Made by a program: the position numbers and the translations under genes. From the NCBI GenBank assembly GCA_031422675.1, contig JANPMG010000081.1, positions 1 through 24,451 of the forward strand: a stretch of 24,451 nt of DNA, written 5' to 3'. Numbering within the stretch: position 1 is the stretch's first letter; the number at the start of each line of letters is the position of its first letter. Below are positions 1-8,356 of this stretch, one piece after another. This stretch comes from JAENVU01 sp031422675 (GTDB lineage Bacteria > Actinomycetota > Acidimicrobiia > IMCC26256 > JAENVU01). Below the pieces are notes generated by a model. That model did no database searches, had not been told where the DNA came from, and worked only from the letters and a program-made list of their open reading frames with translations.

Positions 1-410
1 AACCGCACCGCCATCACCGGAACGTGATCCTCGTCAGTCTCCCCGCGGTCGGCATCGGGCTCGGGCGGGTCGGTGGCGCCCGCGGCTGGTGCATCGAACG
101 CGATGATTTCGTCCTGCGTGTCGGCTGCACCGGCCCGAGCACCGGCTCCGATTCCCCCACACCAGTTCGCGAACCAGGCGGCGAAACAGGCATCGAACCG
201 ATCGACGTCCTCGGGCCGCCGGCACAGCGTGGCGCGCGCCGCCCAATACACATCGGCGCCGTTCGTGATCCCTACCGCCGCCACCGCATCCGCGAACAAC
301 AACGTGTGTCCGGCGCTCACCGGGAGCCCGGCCGCGCGTAACACCCGCACGAACCCGACCACCAGGCGCGCCCCGGACCCATCACGAGTCCGGGAGGTTC
401 GCTCAGCCAC
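1..410 (-). CDS. VWA-domain CoxE-like protein, N-terminal part (cut by window edge)
   Basis: The reading frame is open from a GTG at 410-408 to the left edge of the window (136 codons, no stop). The GTG overlaps the stop of the MoxR gene, which suggests translational coupling. The visible part has a helical N-terminus (FVRVLRAAGLPVSAGHT near residues 20-36, then ADVYWAARATLCRRPEDVDRFDACF), followed by an acidic Pro/Asp-rich linker. This pattern is typical of the N-terminal region of CoxE/VWA proteins that partner MoxR ATPases. The von Willebrand A domain with its MIDAS motif would lie beyond the edge and is not seen. By family knowledge, MoxR-VWA pairs act as chaperones that help mature or insert cofactors into enzymes such as CO-dehydrogenase-type complexes. 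The target here is unknown. Confidence 0.72.
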   Translation of the reverse strand, partial: MAERTSRTRDGSGARLVVGFVRVLRAAGLPVSAGHTLLFADAVAAVGITNGADVYWAARATLCRRPEDVDRFDACFAAWFANWCGGIGAGARAGAADTQDEIIAFDAPAAGATDPPEPDADRGETDEDHVPVMAVR

Positions 411-1287
411 CGAGGGTGCCCGTCGCGAGGCGCGCGGCCAGACCGTGCTCGCGCACGCGGTCCTGATCCTCGCGGTATTTGAGCACCACGCCGAGCGTGT
501 CCGCGACTGCCGCGTCGTCGAGGGTTCGATGACCGAGGCGGTCCAACGCCGCGGCCCAGTCGATCGTCTCCGCCACCCCCGGCGGTTTGAACAAGTCCAG
601 CGACCGGAGCATCGTGGCCGCGTTCGCCACGGCGCGCGCCAGCTCGGCCGAGATCCCCGGCGCCTTCCGCTCGATGATCGCCACCTCGCGTGCGAAGTCC
701 GGATGGTCGATCCAGTGATAGAGGCAGCGACGTTTCAACGCGTCGTGCAGATCACGCGTGCGGTTCGACGTGAGAATCACCACCGGTGGCGTCACGGCAC
801 GGATCTCCCCCAACTCGGGGATGGTCACGCTGTAGTCCGAGAGCAGTTCGAGGAGAAACGCCTCGAACTCGTCGTCGGCGCGATCGATCTCGTCGATGAG
901 GAGCACCGGCGGAATCGCCGCAGTGGGGTCGATGGCACGCAGCAAGGGGCGGCGCACCAGGAACCGTTCCGTGTACAACTCGTCCTCCACGATCGGCGCG
1001 CTGGCGGCTTCGGCCGCGCGCAGGTGCAACAACTGGCGCGAGTAGTCCCACTCGTAGAGCGCTTGGCTCGCGTCGATACCTTCGTAGCACTGCAACCGCA
1101 GCAGCTCGCCGCCGGTCCAGCGCGCCAGAACCCGCGCCACCTCGGTCTTGCCGACCCCGGCTTCACCTTCGAGCAACAGTGGCCGCGCCAGGCTCAGGCC
1201 CAGAAAGATCGCGGTCGCCAACCCGTCGTCGGCGAAGTAGTCATGAGCGACGAGGGCAGCCCGCACCTCATCGACCGAATCGACCAT
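403..1287 (-). CDS. MoxR-family AAA+ ATPase
   Basis: A 294-residue ATPase of the MoxR/CoxD type. The Walker A motif GEAGVGKT is at residues 41-48, the Walker B/DEID region (VLLIDEIDRAD) around 128-138, and the sensor-1 segment LTSNRTRDL around 172-180, followed by KRRC with a probable arginine finger. The short helical start, MVDSVDEVRAALVAHDYF, fits the family. I chose the ATG at 1287 because the longer frame up to 1518 is low-complexity and runs antisense through the gamma-glutamyltransferase gene. The gene lies 10 nt after the gamma-glutamyltransferase stop and overlaps the downstream VWA start, so all are probably one transcript. The predicted role is ATP-driven maturation of a protein complex together with the VWA partner. 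Confidence 0.9.
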   Translation of the reverse strand: MVDSVDEVRAALVAHDYFADDGLATAIFLGLSLARPLLLEGEAGVGKTEVARVLARWTGGELLRLQCYEGIDASQALYEWDYSRQLLHLRAAEAASAPIVEDELYTERFLVRRPLLRAIDPTAAIPPVLLIDEIDRADDEFEAFLLELLSDYSVTIPELGEIRAVTPPVVILTSNRTRDLHDALKRRCLYHWIDHPDFAREVAIIERKAPGISAELARAVANAATMLRSLDLFKPPGVAETIDWAAALDRLGHRTLDDAAVADTLGVVLKYREDQDRVREHGLAARLATGTLGG

Positions 1288-1297
1288 CGCGCCCACG

Positions 1298-2848
1298 CTA
1301 CAAGCCGACCGCGGCACCCTCGGCCCGGGGATCCGTCGCGATCGCATAGCCGTGCCCGCCGACGCGAATCGCATGGGCGTGTCCCATCCCGGTGTCGAGG
1401 TGACCCACGTCCACGATGTCGTGGCCCCGCGCCGCGAGATCGGAGTGGACCGACCGATCGAACGACGCTTCCATCCGCAACCGCCAGTCACCCGGCTCCA
1501 CCCGCCACCGCGGCGCATCGAGTGCGGCCTGGAGATCGGCGCCGTCGTCGACGATGCGGGTCAGGAGCTGCGCGTGCACCTGCGCCTGCGCGTCGCCACC
1601 CATCGAGCCGAACACCACCTCGGGCCGACCGTCGCGCAGCACCATGGCCGGGATGAGCGTGTGCATCGGCAGCTTGGCGGGCGCGTACGCGTTCACCGAC
1701 GCCGGATCGAGCGAGAACGACGACCCGCGATTGTTGAGGTTGATCCCCCACTCGGCCACGTGGACCCCGGAACCGAAAGACAGGAAGTTCGATTGGATGA
1801 GACTCACGAGCAACCCTTCTCCGTCGCTCGCACAGAGGTACGCGGTGCCACCGCGCTGAGGATGACCCGAAGCGGGCTGATGCGCCCGGGTCGGATCGAT
1901 CGCGTCTCGGCGGCTCGCAATCCAGTCGGCATCGAGCAATGCATCCGGCACGATTCGCATCGCGTGGGGGTCGGAGATGTGGTCGTCACGATCCCGCAGA
2001 CCGATCTTCACCGCCTCGATGACGGTGTGTTCACGATCGGCCGGAGTCATGGAGGCCAGGTCGAAGCCGTCGAGGATGCGCATGATCTCGAGGACGATCG
2101 CACCCTGGGTGGGTGGCGGAAGCTGCGCGATCTCGACGTCCCGGTAGCCCGCCCGCATCGGCGCGGCCCAACGATTGGTGTGCGCGGCAAAGTCGTCGGT
2201 GCTCATCACACCGCCGTAGCGGGCCAGCACATCGACGGCGGCGGCGGCCACCGGACCGCGGTAGTACGCGTCCGGGCCGTCGGCCGCGAGTAACTCGATG
2301 AGCCGGGCCAACGGTTCCTGCCGCAGGACGTCGCCGGTCTGCGCGCCGGCGTACACCGATTGCCATTCGGGGAAGTTGCGATAGAGGCCGGCGAAGCCCG
2401 CCGCGGCCAGCGCCGCGAGCGGCGTCACCGTGAATCCCTCGCGCGCATACCGGATGGCATCGGTGGCCAACTCGCCGAAGCTCATGGTCCCCCAGCGTTC
2501 GAGCAACTCGAACCACCCGGCGATGGCGCCCGGCACGGTCACCGAGTGGGGCCCGATCAGCAGCGGCGTCCCGGCCAGCGCGTCGCGCACCCCGTCCAAG
2601 GTCGCCGCGGCCGGCGACCGACCGGACCCGAGGTAACCATGCAGTTCACCGTCCCAGACCACGGCGAAGATGTCGCCGCCGTAGCCACAGAAGTACGGCG
2701 CGACCACCCCGAGCGCGAGGTTGGCGCCGATGATCGCGTCGATCGCATTCCCACCCCGGGCGAATACCGCCGCACCGGCGGCCGACGCGAGATAGTGCGG
2801 AGTCGCGAGCGCCGCCTGCGGGTAGGGCTGGGCGTGACCGGGCATCAC
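1298..2848 (-). CDS. gamma-glutamyltransferase family protein (Ntn-hydrolase)
   Basis: A 516-residue protein spanning the full gamma-glutamyltranspeptidase fold. RGGNAIDAIIGANLALGV (residues 31-48) and GYGGDIFAVVW (55-65) match the large-subunit start, and RSPAAA near 77-82 lies where the gamma-glutamyl-binding Arg is expected. The self-processing and catalytic threonine is probably T335 in GGTAYL. GSMGGDAQAQ near 425 matches the oxyanion GSPGG-type motif. The family cleaves itself into two subunits and hydrolyses or transfers gamma-glutamyl groups (glutathione and related compounds). No signal peptide is visible, so it may be a cytoplasmic acylase-like member. The start is GTG 2848 or the adjacent ATG 2845; both overlap the stop of the upstream acyltransferase-like gene, so the two are coupled. 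Confidence 0.88.
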   Translation of the reverse strand: MMPGHAQPYPQAALATPHYLASAAGAAVFARGGNAIDAIIGANLALGVVAPYFCGYGGDIFAVVWDGELHGYLGSGRSPAAATLDGVRDALAGTPLLIGPHSVTVPGAIAGWFELLERWGTMSFGELATDAIRYAREGFTVTPLAALAAAGFAGLYRNFPEWQSVYAGAQTGDVLRQEPLARLIELLAADGPDAYYRGPVAAAAVDVLARYGGVMSTDDFAAHTNRWAAPMRAGYRDVEIAQLPPPTQGAIVLEIMRILDGFDLASMTPADREHTVIEAVKIGLRDRDDHISDPHAMRIVPDALLDADWIASRRDAIDPTRAHQPASGHPQRGGTAYLCASDGEGLLVSLIQSNFLSFGSGVHVAEWGINLNNRGSSFSLDPASVNAYAPAKLPMHTLIPAMVLRDGRPEVVFGSMGGDAQAQVHAQLLTRIVDDGADLQAALDAPRWRVEPGDWRLRMEASFDRSVHSDLAARGHDIVDVGHLDTGMGHAHAIRVGGHGYAIATDPRAEGAAVGL

Positions 2849-3798
2849 GCGTCGTCGACCCCCGACTCGGCCGTCGCGCCCACCGCGACATCGCCTCCAC
2901 GGGCGGTGAGGTCGAGATCGACCGCGCCGAGCCGCGCGAGCGTTGCGTCGTCACCGGAAGCGATCCCACCCTTGACCGGATCCTCGATCAAACGCTTGAC
3001 GTGCTTCAACCCGTACCCGGCGTACAGCCCGTCCTCCACCCGCTCGTCGAAGCTCCACCGGACCGTGACCATGCGTCGGCGTTCCATGCGGCCGGTGTTC
3101 GGGTCACCAATGAGTTCGGTGCGGGCGCGACCGATCGCACCGAAGATCCCGATCGTGCCGTACTCGTACAAGTGGTGGTACGCGGGGTCGAGGCCGAGTG
3201 ACCCGAGGTCGGTGAGGAAGACCGACGCGTAGAGCGGGTCGTTGTCGATGAAGGCGCTCGGGAACAAGCCGAAGGCCTCGAGCCCGCGGTAGGCGGCGAA
3301 GACGAGGCGGCGCGCCAGACCGGGCAGCATCAGCACCAGCCCGAGTTCACGGTCGACCGAACTCTTCTCACCACTGAACCTGGCTCCGTGGAGCTGGGAC
3401 CGCATCTCGGTGACCATGCGCGCGTAGGGCTCGTCGGACTCGAATCGCCGCTTCAACACCATGAGTGGAGCGCCGCGCTTCATCCGTTGTTTGGCGGAGT
3501 AGGAGATCCAGATGCCGTCGCGTTGGTACAGGCGACCCCCGGCGACGAACCGGTTGAGTGCCGGGAACTCGGCCAGCCCCTGGCGCGCGGCCCAGAGCAT
3601 CACGTGGAAGAGCGAGGTGCGAGTCTCGGGATGCGCCTCGTTGAACGCGCGGACGAATCGCTCCGCGTTGCGGACGTCGATGCGCTGTTCGAAGTAGACC
3701 GTGGAGTCGTTCCGCTTGCGCATGACGTAGGGCATCACGCGACGCAGCGCAGTCCCGTCATTCACCAGATCGCCGTCCGCTCGGCGCCACCAGAACAC
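2845..3798 (-). CDS. 2-oxoacid dehydrogenase E2-type acyltransferase domain protein, catalytic His replaced
   Basis: This 317-residue protein resembles the CAT-like catalytic domain of dihydrolipoamide acyltransferases but has no lipoyl or peripheral-subunit-binding domain. RKRNDSTVYFEQRIDV near the N-terminus and the C-terminal VRWSFDERVEDGLYAG (about 246-261) align with the family. The usual HRVxDG active-site motif reads ERVEDG (E252, D256), so the catalytic histidine is absent, although the Asp and the glycine are kept. It may be catalytically inactive or use a different chemistry. The start is a GTG at 3798 with a weak ribosome-binding site; a later ATG (MPYVMRKR) is possible. It leads the minus-strand run with the gamma-glutamyltransferase, MoxR and VWA genes. 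Confidence 0.7.
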   Translation of the reverse strand: MFWWRRADGDLVNDGTALRRVMPYVMRKRNDSTVYFEQRIDVRNAERFVRAFNEAHPETRTSLFHVMLWAARQGLAEFPALNRFVAGGRLYQRDGIWISYSAKQRMKRGAPLMVLKRRFESDEPYARMVTEMRSQLHGARFSGEKSSVDRELGLVLMLPGLARRLVFAAYRGLEAFGLFPSAFIDNDPLYASVFLTDLGSLGLDPAYHHLYEYGTIGIFGAIGRARTELIGDPNTGRMERRRMVTVRWSFDERVEDGLYAGYGLKHVKRLIEDPVKGGIASGDDATLARLGAVDLDLTARGGDVAVGATAESGVDDA

Positions 3799-3922
3799 GC
3801 CCGCAACCTAGCGGCGCCCCCAGCCACCCGCCGCGCTTGTCACCCTGACCACCTCGGCGACGCTCCAGACACCAGACGTTGAGCCACTCCGGCCCGCGCG
3901 CGGCCCCCGTTAGCCTGCGGCG
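3799..3922. other. divergent intergenic region
   Basis: These 124 nt separate the acyltransferase-like gene (minus) from the saccharopine-dehydrogenase-like gene (plus), so promoters in both directions are expected. The stretch is GC-rich and I could not identify convincing -35/-10 boxes or an operator. Confidence 0.4.
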
Positions 3923-5146
3923 ATGCGCATCGTGGTGGTCGGTTCGGGTGGAGTCGGCGCGGCGATTGCCGCCATCGCCCACCGACGCGAGTTCTTCGAG
4001 CACCTGACGATCGCGGACCTCGACGTCACCCGCGCCGAACGAGCGATCGCGAGCCTGGACGACCCGCGATTCGCGGCCGCCGCAGTTGACGCATCGAGCG
4101 CCGAATCCGTGGCGGCGCTGGCACGCGACACCCGCGCCGACGTGATCGTCAACGCCTGTGACCCGCGCCTGAATCCCCCCATCTTCGACGCCGCGTTCTT
4201 GGCCGGCACCACGTATCTCGACATGGCGATGCATCTGTCGCAGCCGCACCCGGAACGGCCGTACGAGGAGACCGGCGTGATGCTCGGCGACGGTCAGTTC
4301 GCGGTCGCCCACGAGTGGGAGCAGGCCGGTCGGTTGGCGCTCGTCGGCATCGGGATCGAGCCGGGGCTGTCCGACGTGTTCGCCCGGTACGCCGCGGACC
4401 ACCTCTTCTCCGAGGTGCACGAAGTGGGCGTGCGCGACGGCGCGAACCTGGTGATCGACGGGTACGACTTCGCACCCACGTTCTCGATCTGGACGACGAT
4501 CGAAGAGTGTCTGAATCCACCCGTGATCTGGGAGCGCGACCGCGGCTGGTACACCACGCGTCCGTTCTCCGAACCCGAGACGTTCGAGTTCCCCGAGGGC
4601 ATCGGTCCCGTCGAATGTGTCAACGTCGAGCACGAGGAAGTGCTGCTGATACCGCGTTGGGTGGACTGCAATCGCGTCACGTTCAAGTACGGGCTCGGCG
4701 ACGAGTTCATCGCGGTCCTCGAAGCCCTCCACAAGACGGGGTTGGATCGCACCGATCGCGTGCGCGTCCGCGACGTCGAGGTGTCACCGCGCGACGTGGT
4801 GGCCGCGACGTTGCCGAACCCCGCCGAACTCGGCGACCGGATGCACGGGAAGACCTGCGCCGGCACCTGGGTCACCGGCCTCGGCCCGGACGGCGCGCCC
4901 CGCGAGGTGTACCTGTACCACGTGGTCGACAACGACTGGGCGATGGCGGAGTACGGGCACCAGGCCGTCGTCTGGCAGACCGCGATCAACCCGGTCGTGG
5001 CGCTCGAACTCTTGGCGAACGGAACGTGGTCGGGTGCCGGCGTGCTCGGCCCCGAAGCGTTCGATGCGATGCCCTACCTCGATCTCCTCACCGCCTACGG
5101 CTCGCCGTGGGGAATGGAAGATCGCACTCGTCGAGCCGGCCGGTAG
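3923..5146 (+). CDS. saccharopine dehydrogenase-like NAD(P)-dependent oxidoreductase
   Basis: A 407-residue protein with an N-terminal Rossmann fold: MRIVVVGSGGVGAAIA gives the GxGGVG dinucleotide loop at residues 7-12, and the acidic D of IADLD (about 33) follows the second strand. ADVIVNACDPRLNPPIFDAAF and GTTYLDMAMH are typical of the Lys9/saccharopine-dehydrogenase family, as is the central GIGIEPGLSDVFARYAADH. The C-terminal half carries the alpha/beta dimerisation and substrate domain (KTCAGTWVTG, YLYHVVDN). By family, it oxidises or forms an amino-acid secondary amine, in lysine or polyamine metabolism (lysine dehydrogenase, saccharopine dehydrogenase or carboxynorspermidine dehydrogenase types). 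The specific substrate cannot be assigned. It is a single gene with no operon partner. Confidence 0.85.
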   Translation: MRIVVVGSGGVGAAIAAIAHRREFFEHLTIADLDVTRAERAIASLDDPRFAAAAVDASSAESVAALARDTRADVIVNACDPRLNPPIFDAAFLAGTTYLDMAMHLSQPHPERPYEETGVMLGDGQFAVAHEWEQAGRLALVGIGIEPGLSDVFARYAADHLFSEVHEVGVRDGANLVIDGYDFAPTFSIWTTIEECLNPPVIWERDRGWYTTRPFSEPETFEFPEGIGPVECVNVEHEEVLLIPRWVDCNRVTFKYGLGDEFIAVLEALHKTGLDRTDRVRVRDVEVSPRDVVAATLPNPAELGDRMHGKTCAGTWVTGLGPDGAPREVYLYHVVDNDWAMAEYGHQAVVWQTAINPVVALELLANGTWSGAGVLGPEAFDAMPYLDLLTAYGSPWGMEDRTRRAGR

Positions 5147-5219
5147 TTCGGGGGCAGTGGTCGACGGCCAGCAATCAACCGCCAGTGATTCGGGCCAGTG
5201 ATCCGCGCGCCAGGAACGC

Positions 5220-5519
5220 TCAGGCGACGCTGCCCGACGACCGACCGATCTGGGCCTCGCGTGCCCGCCGGCCCCGCTGACGCAGGTCGTTGGTCTCCAA
5301 CAGCAGCACCCGCCGCGCTTCGCCGAACCGCCAGGTCAGCGCCACGATCAATGCGGGGATGCCGAACGGCACGAGGCAGAGCAGGACGGCCCCCCACCAG
5401 CCCGCACGTGAGAAGCCGGACCAGTACCAGATGATCGCGGGGATCCGAGCCGAGTCCACGGCGAACCACACGACGCCGCCGACCCCGATGAGATAGGCGA
5501 CCACGATGGTGATGTTCAT
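5220..5519 (-). CDS. small two-helix membrane protein
   Basis: A 99-residue protein that starts at ATG 5519 behind a G-rich ribosome-binding site (GGGGGGG about 8 nt upstream). The upstream extension to 5603 is Arg-rich and out of character. Two hydrophobic segments are visible, roughly residues 4-20 (IVVAYLIGVGGVVWFAV) and 42-65 (WWGAVLLCLVPFGIPALIVAL). A basic, probably cytoplasmic tail follows (RFGEARRVLLL...RQRGRRAREAQ). The function is unknown. It is convergent with the saccharopine-dehydrogenase-like gene and lies downstream of the hemolysin-III gene on the same strand, 117 nt away, possibly with its own promoter. Confidence 0.7.
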   Translation of the reverse strand: MNITIVVAYLIGVGGVVWFAVDSARIPAIIWYWSGFSRAGWWGAVLLCLVPFGIPALIVALTWRFGEARRVLLLETNDLRQRGRRAREAQIGRSSGSVA

Positions 5520-5636
5520 CCGATGCCCCCCCAGGTGGCGGATGTGAACGGTCCTCACTGTGCCAGGTCGGGCACCGGAAGTCGAATGGCACCGGCGAAC
5601 CAACCGTCGTATTTCTCCTCGGTGACTGCCGAGCGG

Positions 5637-6308
5637 TCAGCGAACCAGGGAAACGACCAGCGCGTAGTGACAACCGGCCGCGGCCACCGTCATGACGTGC
5701 CAGATCTCATGAAACCCGAAGGTGTGCGGGCGCAGGCGGGGTCGTTCGAGCCCGAAGAAGATCGCCCCGACCGTATAGAAGACGCCACCGGCGAAGAGCA
5801 GCATCAGCTGGATTCCCGACAGCGCCTGGAAGATCACCGGCAGCGCCACCACCATCACCCAGCCGAACCCCACGTAGACGAGCCCGCCGTGGCGGTTCAT
5901 GAAGTCCCACTTTGTGAACGTGAGCGTGACGCCCGCAACGGCAATCGTCCACGCGATCGCAAGAAGCGTGATTCCCCAGGCCGGACGGAGCGCCAAGAGC
6001 GTGATCGGCGTGTACGAGCCGGCGATCAACACGAAGATCATGGCGTGATCCGCCTGCTGCATCCGTTCCCGCAGCTTCGGGGCCCAGTTGCCACGGTGGT
6101 ACGCCGCGGACGTCCCGAACAACGCCATGACCGACGCGGCGTACAGCGAGGCCGCAACGTAAGCCGACGCGCCCTGAGCCACCAAGATCAGGACCGCCCC
6201 GGCGGGAATGCTCAGGAAGAACATGAACTGATGGAGTCGGCCGCGGAAGCGGGGCTTGAAGAATCCGTCCACCTCGGGGACGACAAGTTCGGCTTCGGCG
6301 TCGGACAT
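5637..6308 (-). CDS. hemolysin III / PAQR-family integral membrane protein (TrhA-like)
   Basis: A 223-residue, seven-helix protein of the YqfA/TrhA/hemolysin-III group in the PAQR superfamily. Conserved metal-site residues are present: S67 and H71 in GTSAAYHR, D87 in QQADHAMIFVLIAGSYTP, and H200 and H204 in the C-terminal FHEIWHVMTVAAAGCHY. These match the Zn-site pattern of PAQR hydrolase-like receptors. Bacterial members affect membrane fluidity or energetics; the name hemolysin is historical. I chose ATG 6308 (MSDAEAELVVPEVDGFF) rather than the longer frame to 6380 because the extension lacks conserved character. Confidence 0.9.
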   Translation of the reverse strand: MSDAEAELVVPEVDGFFKPRFRGRLHQFMFFLSIPAGAVLILVAQGASAYVAASLYAASVMALFGTSAAYHRGNWAPKLRERMQQADHAMIFVLIAGSYTPITLLALRPAWGITLLAIAWTIAVAGVTLTFTKWDFMNRHGGLVYVGFGWVMVVALPVIFQALSGIQLMLLFAGGVFYTVGAIFFGLERPRLRPHTFGFHEIWHVMTVAAAGCHYALVVSLVR

Positions 6309-6415
6309 CCGGCCAGGGTAGGACCAATCACTCCCCGCCGCATGGGCAGGGTGACCCGAATCACGCCCGACATTCGCCATGGAACGTCGACAACGCAGCT
6401 GACAAGCTCACGGAC

Positions 6416-7255
6416 ATGTCCGAGATCGATCGGTATCTCATCGGCGCCACCACCCTCACCCGCGTCGCCTACTTCGACGTGACCCTCCCGCCGGAGAACG
6501 TGGCACTGACCGCGGCGGCGGTCGATTCAGTTCCCTGGGCGATGCCGGTGTGGGCCGAGTCACCGAACGCCATTCGGGTGGGGCAGGCGTTCTGGGTGAT
6601 CGAGTCCGAGGGCTCGACGATCGTCGTCGATCCGTGCTGCGCGTCCGACGATTTCCTGCGCACCGGCGCCGCCGCCCACGACCACCAGGACGCCGCCTTC
6701 GCCGCGTTCCGGGCCGCGGGCTTCGATCCCGCCGCGGTCGACGCCGTGATCATGAGCCATCTGGACGGCATCGGCATGAACGCGCTGGTCGACGGCGAGG
6801 ATCGGTGGCAGCCGGCGTTCCCGAACGCCCCCATCCTGGTGAGCGACCTCGATTGGGCGCGGATCGTGAGCCGCGACGACGTGTCCGGCGCCGCCGCGTT
6901 GACGGCACTGCATCGGGATGGCCACGTCGAGGTCGTGACACTCCCCCATGCGGTGAACTCCACCGTGACGATGGAGCTCGCCGGTGGACACACGGCGGGA
7001 ATGGCCACCGTGGTCGTCCGCTCCGAGGACGCGCGCGCGCTGTTCCTCGGTCATCTCGCAATCAACCCGGTGCACGCGGCGGTCGACATCGAGGTCGTCC
7101 TGCACGACGATCCCGCGCGCGCCACCGCGGCGCTCGTGCGTTGGCTCGGCAATGCCGCCGAGGACGACGCACTGGTGATCGGCCCGCTGTGGCCGGCCCC
7201 CGGCGCGGCGCGCGTCACCAACCTCGACCCGATCGAGTTGACACCCGCGACCTGA
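6416..7255 (+). CDS. metallo-beta-lactamase-fold protein with degenerate metal site
   Basis: A 279-residue protein with MBL-fold order: a beta-strand/turn GSTIVVDPCC (about 67-75), the metal-loop position VIMSHLDGIGMN (112-122), GGHTAGM (190-196) and FLGHLAINP (210-218). The canonical HxHxDH is reduced to HLDGIG (H115, D117, I119, G120), and the Asp of the usual TGD segment is replaced by His (LGH). The fold seems kept, but the two-metal centre of lactonases and thiolesterases is not intact. It may be inactive, bind a single metal, or be a rearranged subfamily. The start ATG 6416 is 107 nt from the divergent hemolysin-III start. The MEDS-HATPase gene follows on the same strand. Confidence 0.75.
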   Translation: MSEIDRYLIGATTLTRVAYFDVTLPPENVALTAAAVDSVPWAMPVWAESPNAIRVGQAFWVIESEGSTIVVDPCCASDDFLRTGAAAHDHQDAAFAAFRAAGFDPAAVDAVIMSHLDGIGMNALVDGEDRWQPAFPNAPILVSDLDWARIVSRDDVSGAAALTALHRDGHVEVVTLPHAVNSTVTMELAGGHTAGMATVVVRSEDARALFLGHLAINPVHAAVDIEVVLHDDPARATAALVRWLGNAAEDDALVIGPLWPAPGAARVTNLDPIELTPAT

Positions 7256-7321
7256 CCCGCGGACGTGACCGTCACCCGAGCATCCACGTTTGATCATCCG
7301 CCGCATGGGTATGTTCGTCCC

Positions 7322-8272
7322 ATGGTCCGTGAGTTCAACGCGGGAGTCGAGCCCGCTCACGTCGTCGGCTTCTACGACCGGGATGCGGACCTCGGACCCG
7401 CGGTTGCAGGGTTCCTCCGTGCGGCGCTCGACGCGGACGGCACCGCCATCGTCGTCGCGACTCCCGACCATCAGGCTTCGATCCGAGCGGCTCTGAACGT
7501 CGACCACGCCGTCGATGCGCTCATGGACTCGGGCCGGTTGATCGTGCTCGACGCCCGGACGACACTCGATTCCTTCATGCACAACGGCGCACCGAACCGC
7601 CACCGCTTTGCGGGCGCGTTCGAGCCGATCTTCGCCGACGCGACCGGACCGGTGCAGGTGTTCGGTGAGATGGTGGCGCTGCTCTGGGAGGACAACCTCG
7701 TCGCGGCTGCGATCGATCTCGAGTCGCGGTGGAACGAGCTCGCCGAGCGCTTCGCCTTCGACCTGTTCTGCGCGTATCCCGCGGCCGCACTCCGGGGCGA
7801 CGGCGCCCTCGAGCCGGCCAAGCACATCTGCGATCGCCACACCCGGTCGATGACTGTCGGTCCACCGACTCCCATCGAGTTCGACGGCAACCCCGAGGTT
7901 GCTCGGGTCTTCGTGCCCGCGCCGGCCGCGCTCACCGACGTGCGTGGTTTCGTCCGCGAAGTCCTTCACGGATGGGATCTCGAATCCGAGATGGACGAGA
8001 TCCAACTGGTCACCTCGGAGTTGGCCACCAACGCAGTGCTCCACGCGAACTCACCGTTCCGAGTGTCCTTACGGCGGGATGTCCACATCATCACCGTGGC
8101 GGTGCGTGATGCCTCCCACGACGGGCCCGTGCCCCGAACGGCCGCGCCGACCGAACCTGGTGGGCGAGGATTCGCGCTCATCGCCGCGCACGCGCAATCG
8201 TGGGGCACCCGCCCGGAACCCGACGGCAAGACTGTGTGGGCCACGCTCGCACCCGCACCCGTGGTCGCCTGA
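7322..8272 (+). CDS. MEDS-domain / HATPase anti-sigma-type regulator
   Basis: A 316-residue two-domain regulator. Residues about 10-165 are a MEDS (DcmR-like sensory) domain: HVVGFYDRDADLGPAVAGFL, then GTAIVVATPDHQASI, and a Phe/Glu-rich end (FGEMVALLWEDNLVAAAIDLE). The C-terminal part is an RsbW/SpoIIAB-like GHKL ATPase: N box ELATNAVLHA, G1-type VRDAS and G2-type GGRGFALI. In actinobacteria such proteins act as serine kinases/anti-sigma factors, or their partners, in stress and redox signalling. No sigma factor or anti-anti-sigma gene is next to it here. I prefer ATG 7322 over an in-frame GTG at 7265, because the extra 19 residues precede the MEDS domain without homologous character. Confidence 0.85.
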   Translation: MVREFNAGVEPAHVVGFYDRDADLGPAVAGFLRAALDADGTAIVVATPDHQASIRAALNVDHAVDALMDSGRLIVLDARTTLDSFMHNGAPNRHRFAGAFEPIFADATGPVQVFGEMVALLWEDNLVAAAIDLESRWNELAERFAFDLFCAYPAAALRGDGALEPAKHICDRHTRSMTVGPPTPIEFDGNPEVARVFVPAPAALTDVRGFVREVLHGWDLESEMDEIQLVTSELATNAVLHANSPFRVSLRRDVHIITVAVRDASHDGPVPRTAAPTEPGGRGFALIAAHAQSWGTRPEPDGKTVWATLAPAPVVA

Positions 8273-8289
8273 GTCCCGCCCGCCCGTTG

Positions 8290-8345
8290 CCGGTTCACTG
8301 GCCCCGCAACCACCGTATGGGTCGTTCCGGGGCCACTGAACCCGG
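8290..8345. terminator. long hairpin between convergent genes (copy 1 of a repeated element)
   Basis: A 15-bp stem pairs 8292-8306 with 8328-8342. It has a single mismatch at 8298/8336 and is extended by two base pairs after a bulge. It lies 20 nt after the MEDS gene stop (8272, plus) and 14 nt after the stop of the 8357-9604 gene (minus), so it can end transcription from both sides. There is no U-tract. A second, closely similar hairpin lies at 12912-12957. Confidence 0.65.
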
Positions 8346-8356
8346 TTTGAGGCGGA

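Noticed and set aside
73..1656. 527-codon open frame on the plus strand
   Set aside because: It is antisense to the MoxR and gamma-glutamyltransferase genes, Arg/His-rich and without domain character; a GC-rich shadow frame.
5160..5205. Possible third copy of the repeated hairpin (GGGCCAGTGAT between convergent genes)
   Set aside because: It shares only about 10 nt with the element and has no matching second arm.
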